Source: Actinidia chinensis
Lineage: Eukaryota > Streptophyta > Magnoliopsida > Ericales > Actinidiaceae
Assembly (NCBI GenBank): GCA_009663005.1
Contig: CM018913.1
Location: forward strand, 16,711,464-16,721,463
Length of the DNA stretch: 10,000 nt
Reading direction: 5' to 3'
Each line of letters begins with the position of its first letter. Position 1 is the first letter of the stretch. The position numbers and the translations under genes are program-made. The notes below the pieces were generated by a model. That model did no database searches and was not told where the DNA came from. It was given only the letters and a program-made list of their open reading frames with translations. Shown one piece after another: positions 1 to 7,036 of this stretch.

Positions 1-894
1 GGAACTCTAGCTTGACTTGTTCAATAACACGAGGATGTTTGAAAGCATCCCACCATTTAACATAATGCTGTCGGATGACTATGTGATTGTGAATAAAGTA
101 TTGCCATTTGAAAATCCACGGAACTTTGTATTTGGCCATGAAGAGCAAAAGGCAGGGGAAATGACTATAATGATCAGTAATTTTGTATTTAGTAGAAAAG
201 ATTGTGACTTGGTCAAAAAGGTCAGCAGGTAAGATCTCTGGCAGAGCGCCATGAAATTCCCACCATTTCAGAAACCAGGAGGGGATGACTGATTTGAATT
301 TGTGATCAAACTGGAAAAACCAGGAATGCAAGAATGACTCATTCTGGTGGAGCAGGATTTTAAATCAGGCTTCCATGTAATCATAGTAACTATATTTAAT
401 AGAATGGTTGGGTAGGTCTCGAAGAAGAGAGGGGTGACCACATTCATCAAGGGAGACGATATTGTGAATATAAAGAGAATGGTAAATAATTTTATTAGGA
501 GATCGTTTATCAAAGATAGGTTTGATCACAATTGACTGGTGTTTGAGCAAAATATCTTTATAGAAAGTGATTGACTTATCGGGGTGCATTGGAACAAAAT
601 GCCAACCTGGAGGAAAGAAGAAATTAGCAAGTTGAATGGGATCTTTAATATTTTTGTGGACTGGTTCATAAAAAAGAGATTAGTAAAATGGGGTTTTAAT
701 ATATAGTCTGATCTGAATGATGACAAAGGATTAGCAGAAGAGGCCATTTGAGTTTGACTAGATGAAAGAACAGAAGAGAAAGAAGGTTTGGGTATGGTGC
801 CAAGAATTTGGTACCTATTGACTAGCTCAATAGAGGAGTCAGGGGGAGCAGGTAAGGCAAGCTGTTTAGTGAGAGGTTTCTTACTGGAAGACAT
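1..894 (-). pseudogene. Pararetroviral ORF2 copy 1, unknown function, truncated by window edge and broken
   Basis: This frame begins at the ATG at 894, 13 nt after the stop of the small frame upstream, and runs off the left edge of the window. The first part has a low-complexity Ser/Pro-rich N-terminus; the body is rich in Trp, Phe, His and Tyr (motifs such as KYSYYDYMEA). I see no catalytic motif. Position in the viral order (after RNase H, before the promoter region) matches the second ORF of florendovirus-like elements, whose function is unknown. Compared with copy 2 (8351-9609), this copy lacks one base in the A-run at about 668-676, which shifts the frame, and carries a TGA at 365-367 where copy 2 has a Trp codon. 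It lacks the TAG that breaks copy 2 near 8783: here that codon reads Gln. The product would therefore be cut short at about 120 residues. Confidence 0.75.
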
Positions 895-907
895 CTGCAG
901 AAAAATG

Positions 908-1123
908 TTAGCAAAAACTTAGTATATATAAATAATTAGTAAGGTAAATCACTCTTGTTTGGTAAGCAATAATTCTCTGAATTCTCCACTCAATCTCTCG
1001 TTTGGTAAAGACGGGGTCGAATCCATGGGAATGTATGGTTTCAATCTGACCAGTGTATCTCTCAATGAGTTTAGTAAGATGAGTAATTCTGGCTTTGTAC
1101 TGGGCGCAGAAGGGCATAGGCAT
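908..1123 (-). CDS. Small conserved 71-aa frame between ORF1 and ORF2 (copy 1)
   Basis: The ATG at 1123 lies only 2 nt after the TAA that ends the RT-RNase H frame, and the stop is followed 13 nt later by the ORF2 ATG. This is the compact spacing used by caulimovirids for coupled or re-initiated translation. The 71-aa product is basic with many Ile, Tyr, Arg and Thr, has two Cys and no obvious membrane segment or zinc-binding pattern; a helical middle (THLTKLIERY) is plausible. It is intact in both copies in the window although ORF1 and ORF2 around it are broken, with a single Gly/Asp difference. I do not recognise a family. It may be a real small viral gene, or a chance frame in a short, slowly diverged stretch. 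Confidence 0.5.
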   Translation of the reverse strand: MPMPFCAQYKARITHLTKLIERYTGQIETIHSHGFDPVFTKREIEWRIQRIIAYQTRVIYLTNYLYILSFC

Positions 1124-1125
1124 GA

Positions 1126-2343
1126 TTAGGTTTTACCCTGTAAAAATTCTCTAGTCAAGAAATCTGGAATAGAATTCTTGCTACCTTCAATGTATTCAAT
1201 ATCAAAATCAAAAATGCTTAAAATGGATTGCCATCTGGCAAAAATTTGTTTACTTGCAATATTTTTAACATCTTTTTGCAAAACATATTTAGCACTTTTA
1301 CAATCAACTCTGACTAAAAACTTTTGATTCAAAATATCATCTTGAAATTTTGAAACACATAAAACAATTGATAAAATTTCTTTTTTAATAGTGCTGTAAT
1401 TAAGTTGTGCTTTGTTCCAAACTCCTGAATGGAAACGAACAATTTGTTCAGGAGAAGAGAGATTGACTTTTTGTAGAAGGATACCTCCGTAACCAATATC
1501 AGAAGCATCAGTTTGAATAATTTTGAATGAATTATCAGAAGGAATGCCAAGGCAAGGCAAAGTCTTTACATAAGATTTTAATTCTTTAACTATAGCAGTA
1601 TGAACAGGTGACCAAGGAGGAGGATTGTCTTTCAGACGATCAAAAAGAGGTTGACACTTCTTCTTGAGGTCTTTGTAGAATTCAGCAATATAATTTAATG
1701 ATCCTAAAAATCTTTGTAATTGGGTTTTATCAATGATTTCATCCGGAAATTTATCAGCAAACTGGATAGACCTAGTAATAGGAATAACAGTTCCTTGATA
1801 AATATTATATCCGAGAAATCTAATTTTAGTTTGGAATAATTCAATTTTAGATGCAGAGATAACTAAACCATTGTATTTAACTATATCAAAAAATGTGTTC
1901 AAATGTTTCCAATGTTCCTCAATTGAATTGGAAAAAATAAGAACATCATCAATGTAAACTAAGGTAAATAGAGAAAAAGGGTTGAATATCTCATTCATAA
2001 TATTTTGAAATTCACTTGGAGCATTCTTTAATCCGAATGGCATGACATTCCATTCGTAATGACCAAAAGGAGTAGTAAAAGCAGTTTTATACCGATCACT
2101 AGGGTGGATTTGGATTTGCCAAAATCCGCTCTTTAGGTCGAATTTGGAAAATACCACTGCATTACTAATTCTTTTAATTAAATCTTTTTTATTAGGAATT
2201 GGATACCTAATCCATTCTAGGACTTCATTTAATGGTTTGTAATTAATGACTAGACGGGGAACTCCTCGTTCAATTTCAGAATTTTTATTAACATAAAAAG
2301 CAAGGCATGACCAAGGAGATTTACTTTTACTAATAATGTTATT
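1126..2343 (-). pseudogene. Reverse transcriptase and RNase H end of the ORF1 polyprotein
   Basis: This open stretch of about 405 codons is the C-terminal part of the viral polyprotein, which copies pregenomic RNA into DNA in the cytoplasm. Visible landmarks in order: KSPWSC and GVPRLVINYKPLN (RT finger region), FDLKSGFWQI, the palm motif YIDDVLIF with its catalytic Asp pair, FLGSLNYI in the thumb region, then RNase H with TDAS (first Asp), KKEILSIV (Glu), VDCKSAKY (Asp) and SIPDFLTRE (last Asp). All these catalytic residues are present. The first conserved residues lie upstream of the GTG at 2157, so that codon is internal and not a true start. At about 2337-2346 the frame is lost: the preceding polyprotein segment is in another frame. 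The gene ends in TAA just before the small frame. No integrase follows, which separates it from LTR retrotransposons. Confidence 0.9.
1648..2162 (-). repeat. Inverted repeat B, minus arm (RT), partner 2670-3185
   Basis: The RT palm region here is the reverse complement of 2670-3185, with one indel and few substitutions. The two arms are separated by about 507 bp. Confidence 0.92.
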
Positions 2344-2668
2344 TCATTCTTACAAGTTTCCATAAGGTCAGCAGTCATTTGAATTGGTCTAGATTTAGTA
2401 GGTATTTTACTTTCATGAAAGTTTTTAATATAGGGCAGGGTTACTATATGTTTCTTTCTATGCCAAAAGGCACTAGGGAGAGAGGCACATACGTGTTTCT
2501 CAAGTTTTAACTTAAATGTATTAATTTTTTCTTGTAAATTTTTATTAAGTAATTGAGTTTCAATTCGTTTATATTTTAATTCTTCTTTAAGAAAGTTAAT
2601 TTGTAGGGTTTTTCTGTTAATAGTATTAATAGATATAGATTGACTCTGTAATTGATTTAAATATTTAC
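2344..2668 (-). pseudogene. ORF1 fragment: coiled-coil segment and start of RT region, frame-shifted
   Basis: Reading the minus strand from 2668 gives about 105 codons without a stop. The first half is Leu/Lys/Glu/Gln-rich and heptad-like (FLKEELKYKRIETQLL), suggesting a coiled coil. It is followed by SAFWHRKKHIVTLPYI, KIPTKSRPIQM and METCKNEI, which lead into the RT fingers. No aspartic protease motif (DTG or DSG) is present, although caulimovirid polyproteins carry one upstream of RT; the protease segment appears to have been lost at the junction at 2669. The change of frame at about 2340 separates this piece from the RT core, and the gap between the two conserved blocks looks short, so a small deletion is more likely than a single-base slip. 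Confidence 0.7.
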
Positions 2669-2676
2669 CATGCAGT
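2666..2676. other. Inversion junction between minus-sense polyprotein and plus-sense RT fragment
   Basis: Left of this point the viral sequence is minus-sense (coiled-coil region); from 2670 it is plus-sense RT, the mirror of 2162-1648. The break falls at the palindromic tetramer TGCA (2671-2674). That fits joining at a very short homology or a template switch on the opposite strand. Confidence 0.8.
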
Positions 2677-3185
2677 GGTATTTTCCAAATTCGACCTAAA
2701 GAGCGGATTTTGGCAAATCCAAATCCACCCTAGTGATCGGTATAAAACTGCTTTTACTACTCCTTTTGGTCATTACGAATGGAATGTCATGCCATTCGGA
2801 TTAAAGAATGCTCCAAGTGAATTTCAAAATATTATGAATGAGATATTCAACCCTTTTTCTCTATTTATCTTAGTTTACATTGATGATGTTCTTATTTTTT
2901 TCCAATTCAATTGAGGAACATTGGAAACATTTGAACACATTTTTTGATATAGTTAAATACAATGGTTTAGTTATCTCTGCATCTAAAATTGAATTATTCC
3001 AAACTAAAATTAGATTTCTCGGATATAATATTTATCAAGGAACTGTTATTCCTATTACTAGGTCTATCCAGTTTGCTGATAAATTTCCGGATGAAATCAT
3101 TGATAAAACCCAATTACAAAGATTTTTAGGATCATTAAATTATATTGCTGAATTCTACAAAGACCTCAGGAAGAAGTGTCAACCT
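2670..3185 (+). pseudogene. Inverted fragment of the reverse transcriptase
   Basis: This piece is the reverse complement of 1648-2162, with few differences. It covers the RT palm: FDLKSGFWQI, the NVMPFGLKNAPSEFQ block and YIDDVLIF are all readable. One extra T in the T-run at about 2894-2900 shifts the frame just after the YIDD motif, where the minus copy has six T and this copy seven. A Thr to Ile change is seen three residues before the YIDD motif. The fragment has no start, stops short of RNase H and ends abruptly at 3185, where homology to RT ceases. It cannot give an active enzyme. Confidence 0.88.
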
Positions 3186-3231
3186 GTTCATTACCAGATA
3201 TATATAAAGAAATATTTATAAAGAAATATCT
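3186..3231. repeat. AT-rich filler with a short direct duplication at the RT-to-leader joint
   Basis: Homology to RT ends at 3185 and homology to the viral leader starts at 3232. The 46 bases between match neither arm. They contain TATAAAGAAATAT twice (3203-3215 and 3217-3229), a 14-bp period. Filler of this kind with local copying is typical of end joining of broken DNA in plants. An origin from host DNA or from a missing viral segment cannot be ruled out. Confidence 0.65.
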
Positions 3232-3266
3232 TTTTCCAGTCAACTTGTAAGTTCTTTGATAAATTT

Positions 3267-3272
3267 AATAAA
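3267..3272 (+). terminator. Poly(A) signal AATAAA in inverted leader
   Basis: AATAAA lies within an AT-rich stretch and is the mirror of 7945-7950. In caulimovirids the poly(A) signal sits inside the leader, so the RNA is terminally redundant. In this copy the upstream promoter is gone. Confidence 0.5.
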
Positions 3273-3342
3273 AGTTTTATTTTAGTAAATTTATAACTGT
3301 TTTACTAGCTGCCGCCGCCACCGTGCTCGGATTACCGACACA

Positions 3343-3462
3343 ATGGAGGGTTTTACAGCTCTGTGTTTAATTTCAGTAATTTATGCTTTAATTTGTTATG
3401 TTATTTACTTATGTGCTTCCACTCCTTCCGCCTTATGGTATCAGAGCCAAGATCGATTTTAG
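3343..3462 (+). CDS. 39-aa upstream frame spanning the primer-binding site (inverted copy)
   Basis: The ATG has a strong plant context (ACAATGG). The frame has a hydrophobic centre (VIYALICYVIYLC) that could cross a membrane, and it reads straight through the tRNA primer-binding site before a TAG. The minus copy at 7755-7874 is also open with the same length. Leader upstream frames are common in caulimovirids and affect ribosome movement; whether this one is translated is unknown. Confidence 0.35.
   Translation: MEGFTALCLISVIYALICYVIYLCASTPSALWYQSQDRF
3436..3451 (+). other. tRNA-Met primer-binding site
   Basis: TGGTATCAGAGCCAAG is complementary to the 3' end of plant initiator tRNA-Met, the primer for minus-strand DNA synthesis in Caulimoviridae. 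It lies 300 bp upstream of the movement-protein ATG. Confidence 0.92.
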
Positions 3463-3659
3463 ATCTGGTTGTTTGAGTCATTTCTACTCACTTTGTTCAT
3501 CTTTTTGATTTTCTGCTAAGTCATTTGCTGATCTGTTCTAGTTATCCTAGTCTGTTCGACCACCTTAGCCATTTTTACCACCTTACTTCTTTGTCCCAGG
3601 TTCCCTTGTAAGTCCAGGCAGAGGGCGTAAGACCAGGCTGTTGGGAAGGGTAGCATCGT

Positions 3660-3690
3660 AGGGTATGTGTAGGCACTTAGGGTATGTGTA
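3660..3690 (+). repeat. Two 12-bp direct repeats in the leader
   Basis: AGGGTATGTGTA occurs at 3660-3671 and 3679-3690, with mirror copies in the minus leader at about 7527-7557. The repeats are the same in both leaders, so they predate the rearrangement. No function is evident. Confidence 0.6.
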
Positions 3691-3750
3691 AAACAGATTA
3701 ACGATAATTAAAACATGTATTAGTAAATTTCTTTAAAGAAGTCAATAAAA

Positions 3751-4409
3751 ATGAATAGATTGTTTAGAAGTAACTCATCAGTCAGTTCTAGGTCTTCCTT
3801 GACTACAATACCTGTTCCGGATATTGATAAACCAGTCAATGAAGAGGAACATTAGTTCCAAGATTTAGATAATGAAGTTTACAATTGGGAGATCCCCAAA
3901 ATGCCAGTAAAAGAAATTTACAAACTAGTTTCTTACAGTCATCATTTAAAGTTGATATGAAAGTCAAAACTGTTGAACAGGTTTATGCATTAACTAAAGA
4001 ATATGAAACTTGTAGTATACTAAACAAAGAGTCAATTAATAAACACAAGTCTCGTGGTCATAATTTCATACATATAGGATTAATTCAAGTCGCAGTTAAA
4101 CCATTAACTACTAAAGGTATAGATTCATCTATATTAATCGGATTAAGAGATGCAAGGTTTAGAGATTTTAAGGCTAGTATCATGGGAATGTTAGAATCCA
4201 GTCTACATGATGGACCAGTTCATTTTAACTGCTTCCCTGATCTTACTCTTAGTCTCAGCGATCCTCACATATTAAAAGCAGTCACACTAAATATTAAAAT
4301 TTCTGGGGAATTTACTAACATGCTTGAAGGTAGTCATTCAGTTGCATTAATTTACCGAATTTATTACAAATGTATGAAAACCAACTTAAATGTACATGCC
4401 TTAGTAAAA
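3751..4409 (+). pseudogene. Movement protein (30K type), inverted broken copy
   Basis: This is the start of ORF1, whose N-terminal domain is a movement protein that carries virus through plasmodesmata. The ATG at 3751 is followed by a Ser-rich N-terminus (MNRLFRSNSS). A TAG at 3853-3855 replaces a Glu codon seen in the minus copy. One A is missing from the run at about 3922-3924, shifting the frame. After that point the reading is open to 4409 and shows the family's core: IGLIQVAVKPL, IDSSILIGLRDARFRDF, and FPDLTLSLSDP with the conserved Asp region of the 30K superfamily. Homology stops at 4409 at the junction with the capsid region; the following codons to 4475 are antisense of the capsid frame. 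The lesions differ from those of the minus copy. Confidence 0.85.
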
Positions 4410-7036
4410 GTTTTATTTTTATTAAACGTACATGCCTTAATAAAAGTTTTATTTTTATCTTCTTCAGAAATTTGAAGTTTATTAATTCGTGATTTTGACC
4501 AACATTCATTTTTATAATGACCTTTCTTACCACATTTATGACAAGTAACGTCTTTTTTATTATATTTTTTAGTATGTTTTGAGGTAGGTTTTCTCATAGG
4601 TTTATCATAGAAAGTATTTTGTGAAGGATGATTATGGGACTTATGATGACTATGTTTTTTATGAGATTTGAATTCTTTAAATTTCTGGTATTTTTGTTTT
4701 TTGACTGAGGGAGCAATAGGTGTCAAACCATATTGTTCGCAAAAGTTTCCTAATTCATATTTAGCTTTGTTTTTATCTTTACTTTCTTGTTTTCTTATCT
4801 TCATGTCAATACACATTCTTAATCCTTCTTTTTGAATAGTACTAATTATATCACCATAGGTTAATTGATCGTAATCTATTGTTCTTGTAGGTTGACTAAG
4901 GACATCTCTAATTTTGTGAGCAAAGAGATGAGGTAAACCATTAATGAATTTTTCTTTCCAAAATGGTTTAGTACAATCATCTCTTAACATAACTCTAGAG
5001 GTAAAAACATCTTTATACCATCTAAAGTCACTAAGTGTTGGACAAGTAAGGTTACTTAACTGATCGTGAATTCTTGAATGTATGTCACTAGGTGTTCCTA
5101 TGAAATGTTTAATAATCGTGTAAATAAGAGTGTTAATGCCATCAGGTTTTCCTGACCCGATAGTTTCATCAAAAATAGGCAGATTATTTTCATCTAATTG
5201 AATAGCATTTTTAATTTGTTCTCTTGACTCCTCAGTAAGATATCTATCCCACCAAGATTTTAACATTCCTGTAAAACCAGAGGTTAATAGGTCAACTATT
5301 TTAGCTTGAGTAAATTCTGCGTAATTAGTTAAGTAACTATTAGAAACCATAGATAAATGATGTAATTTTTGTAGAATACCATGTTCACTAAGACCATCAA
5401 TATTCCACTCATATAATTTTTTAGCTTCAACAGAAAATTGATTATCTCGATTTCTTTCCTCAAATTGTAAATCAGGAGGAGTAGGTCTAGGATACCAATT
5501 TTGTGTAGTCGAAGTATAAGTTGGTTTAAATTTGATTTTATTAATATTGAATTGGTTTTCTAATTCAGATAAACATGCAGTAGATGGGTCATCAGATGAT
5601 TCTGTAGCCTCATCAATTAATTCATTTAATTCATTTTGATTAATAACTTTAATAGATGAACTTTCTTCTTTAGGTTTAGATCGTAATTCTAAACGAGAGA
5701 AGAGTTCTTCAATTTGTTGAATATCTTTAGTTGGCTTTTTAAGACCAAGTTTATTTCTGTTACTAGGTAAGGATGTTAGAGGAACTTCTAAACTTACCTT
5801 ACTAGTAGAAGTATCATTACTAAGTGATCTATTGTCAATTTTTGTTTCAATATTATCTAGTTGTTTACCTATAGTCGTTAAACATTGATTTGTATAATTA
5901 CTTTGTTCAATTACTTTGTTAATTTCAGGAGTGTCAGTGGGTAATTTAAATGGCGTAGCTTTAACGGTTGATCCTTTATGTTCAATGATAATAGTTTCTA
6001 AAGGAGGATGACTAGCGGAAACAGAAGTGTTATCTGCATTTTTCCAAGAAGTTTTAGTAATAGTATTTAGTTGGTTATGATAATTTTCTAAATAATCAAA
6101 GAAGTAAATATCTGTTTTTATGTCATTCATTAAAATTCTCCATTTTTTAATTAATTTTTCTATTTGTTGAGTAGTGTATTTTTCTCTAAGTGCATGTCGT
6201 TTAGGTCTATTTTCTTTAGACCTATATTCGTTAATAAGGTGATCAACATCTTGTATATATTCTCTTTTTATTGTTAATAACTGTGGGTTAACAGGAGTTT
6301 CTACTTCGAAATCTGTTTGTGTAGGTGAACCTTGTGAAGACTCAGCATCAACAGATTCGATTTCAACATCATTTTGACCAAATTGTGGATGTGTTGAATA
6401 TTTAGGTTTACTAATTTGAGAAGAAGTTTCAATACCTTGTATCTTAACTTTCTGCTCAAATGGATCAATAAAGCTTTTACTTGATTTGTAACTACTTAAT
6501 CTATCAAGACTAGGCTGTGACTTATGTTTTCCTTTTCTTGATGTACTTGCCTGACTTCTGTTATCAAAACTATGTCTAGAGGGAGCATTTACTCGGAGAT
6601 CTTTAAAACTTATTTTAACAGTTCCATCTGGGTATTGTTGAATATAGTCTAAGTCATTAGTATCTTTTTGTGTGTGACTTTGGTAACTTTCATTTGTTAA
6701 TAGCCAATTATCTGGTAAAGAAATATCTTTCCAAATAATAGGTTTAGGTATTCTAACATTAGAATTTTTAGTACTACTTTGTATTAACAATGTTTGACCA
6801 CTAGGACTTTTTACTAAGGCATGTACATTTAAGTTGATTTTCATACATTTGTAATAAATTCGGTAAATTAATGCAACTGAATGACTACCTTCAAGCATGT
6901 TAGTAAATTCCCCAGAAGTTTTAATATTTAGTGTGACTGCTTGTAATATGTGAGGATCGCTGAGACTAAGAGTAAGATCAGGGAAGTAGTTAAAATGAAT
7001 TGGTCCATCATGTAGACTGGATTCTAACATTCCCAT
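4364..7036 (-). CDS. Open frame: end of movement protein, capsid domain and zinc knuckle of ORF1
   Basis: This 890-codon frame is the best preserved coding stretch. Its ATG at 7036 is internal to the movement protein (MGMLESSLHDGP); the true ORF1 start is at 7466 and is cut off by lesions. Residues 1 to about 125 finish the 30K movement domain. Residues about 126-500 are a Ser/Lys/Glu-rich linker with a Lys-rich helical part (ALREKYTTQQIEKLIKKW). Residues about 510-720 match a caulimovirid capsid core, with GMLKSWWDRYL near 590 and FINGLPHLFAHKIRDVL near 700. A basic Lys/His tail follows, then a CCHC zinc knuckle, CHKCGKKGHYKNEC, at residues 832-845, which binds nucleic acid. From about residue 860 the sequence is not ordinary capsid: it enters a 36-bp duplication and then antisense movement-protein DNA, so the last 30 or so residues are chimeric. 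No protease follows. Confidence 0.85.
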   Translation of the reverse strand: MGMLESSLHDGPIHFNYFPDLTLSLSDPHILQAVTLNIKTSGEFTNMLEGSHSVALIYRIYYKCMKINLNVHALVKSPSGQTLLIQSSTKNSNVRIPKPIIWKDISLPDNWLLTNESYQSHTQKDTNDLDYIQQYPDGTVKISFKDLRVNAPSRHSFDNRSQASTSRKGKHKSQPSLDRLSSYKSSKSFIDPFEQKVKIQGIETSSQISKPKYSTHPQFGQNDVEIESVDAESSQGSPTQTDFEVETPVNPQLLTIKREYIQDVDHLINEYRSKENRPKRHALREKYTTQQIEKLIKKWRILMNDIKTDIYFFDYLENYHNQLNTITKTSWKNADNTSVSASHPPLETIIIEHKGSTVKATPFKLPTDTPEINKVIEQSNYTNQCLTTIGKQLDNIETKIDNRSLSNDTSTSKVSLEVPLTSLPSNRNKLGLKKPTKDIQQIEELFSRLELRSKPKEESSSIKVINQNELNELIDEATESSDDPSTACLSELENQFNINKIKFKPTYTSTTQNWYPRPTPPDLQFEERNRDNQFSVEAKKLYEWNIDGLSEHGILQKLHHLSMVSNSYLTNYAEFTQAKIVDLLTSGFTGMLKSWWDRYLTEESREQIKNAIQLDENNLPIFDETIGSGKPDGINTLIYTIIKHFIGTPSDIHSRIHDQLSNLTCPTLSDFRWYKDVFTSRVMLRDDCTKPFWKEKFINGLPHLFAHKIRDVLSQPTRTIDYDQLTYGDIISTIQKEGLRMCIDMKIRKQESKDKNKAKYELGNFCEQYGLTPIAPSVKKQKYQKFKEFKSHKKHSHHKSHNHPSQNTFYDKPMRKPTSKHTKKYNKKDVTCHKCGKKGHYKNECWSKSRINKLQISEEDKNKTFIKACTFNKNKTFTKACTFKLVFIHL
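4386..4458. repeat. 36-bp tandem duplication over the second inversion junction
   Basis: Positions 4386-4422 and 4422-4458 match with two differences (4391/4427 and 4404/4440), giving a 36-bp period. The left unit includes the last bases of the plus-sense movement gene (to 4409); beyond the right unit the sequence is minus-sense capsid. The duplication is in frame for the capsid strand and adds a repeated 12-residue unit (NKNKTF-KACTF pattern). It probably arose by slippage when, or after, the inverted pieces were joined. Confidence 0.7.

Larger units (their letters stand above)
1..1285. repeat. Direct repeat A (left), partner 8716-10000
   Basis: The whole interval recurs in the same orientation at an offset of 8715 bp with about 15 differences, including two single-base indels of opposite sign. 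Both ends are set by the window, so the repeat is longer than shown. Confidence 0.95.
3232..3750 (+). promoter_or_regulatory. Inverted copy of the viral RNA leader (no promoter)
   Basis: This is the reverse complement of 7467-7985, with about five substitutions. It contains the poly(A) signal, a GC-rich patch (about 3309-3330), a 39-codon upstream frame, the tRNA primer-binding site, and a 12-bp repeat AGGGTATGTGTA at 3660-3671 and 3679-3690. It ends at the movement-protein ATG at 3751. Because homology begins only at 3232, the TATA element and upstream promoter found in the minus copy near 8164 are missing, so this copy should not be expressed from its own promoter. Confidence 0.8.

Noticed and set aside
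17..232. 71-codon plus-strand frame, repeated at 8732-8947
   Set aside because: It is open in both copies, but it is antisense to the conserved ORF2 body, and its conservation is explained by the direct repeat.
268..513. 81-codon minus-strand frame in the wrong phase of ORF2, repeated at 8983-9228
   Set aside because: It overlaps the recognisable ORF2 reading in another phase. Its hydrophobic look comes from reading an aromatic-rich gene out of frame.
1329..1550. 73-codon minus-strand frame inside RNase H
   Set aside because: It is out of phase with the RNase H reading, which shows all catalytic motifs.
2158..2669. Possible host-derived spacer between the two RT arms
   Set aside because: The minus strand translates into polyprotein sequence (coiled coil and RT fingers), so it is viral.
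3885..3924. Apparent N-terminus of the plus-strand movement frame starting at a TTG
   Set aside because: The TTG and next dozen codons are out of phase with the true gene. The real start is the ATG at 3751, and the frame is reached only because of the one-base loss near 3923.
1126..4475. Ty3/gypsy-type LTR retrotransposon
   Set aside because: RT and RNase H are distantly similar, but there is no integrase, no LTR pair and no polypurine/LTR arrangement, while a 30K movement protein and ORF2 are present.
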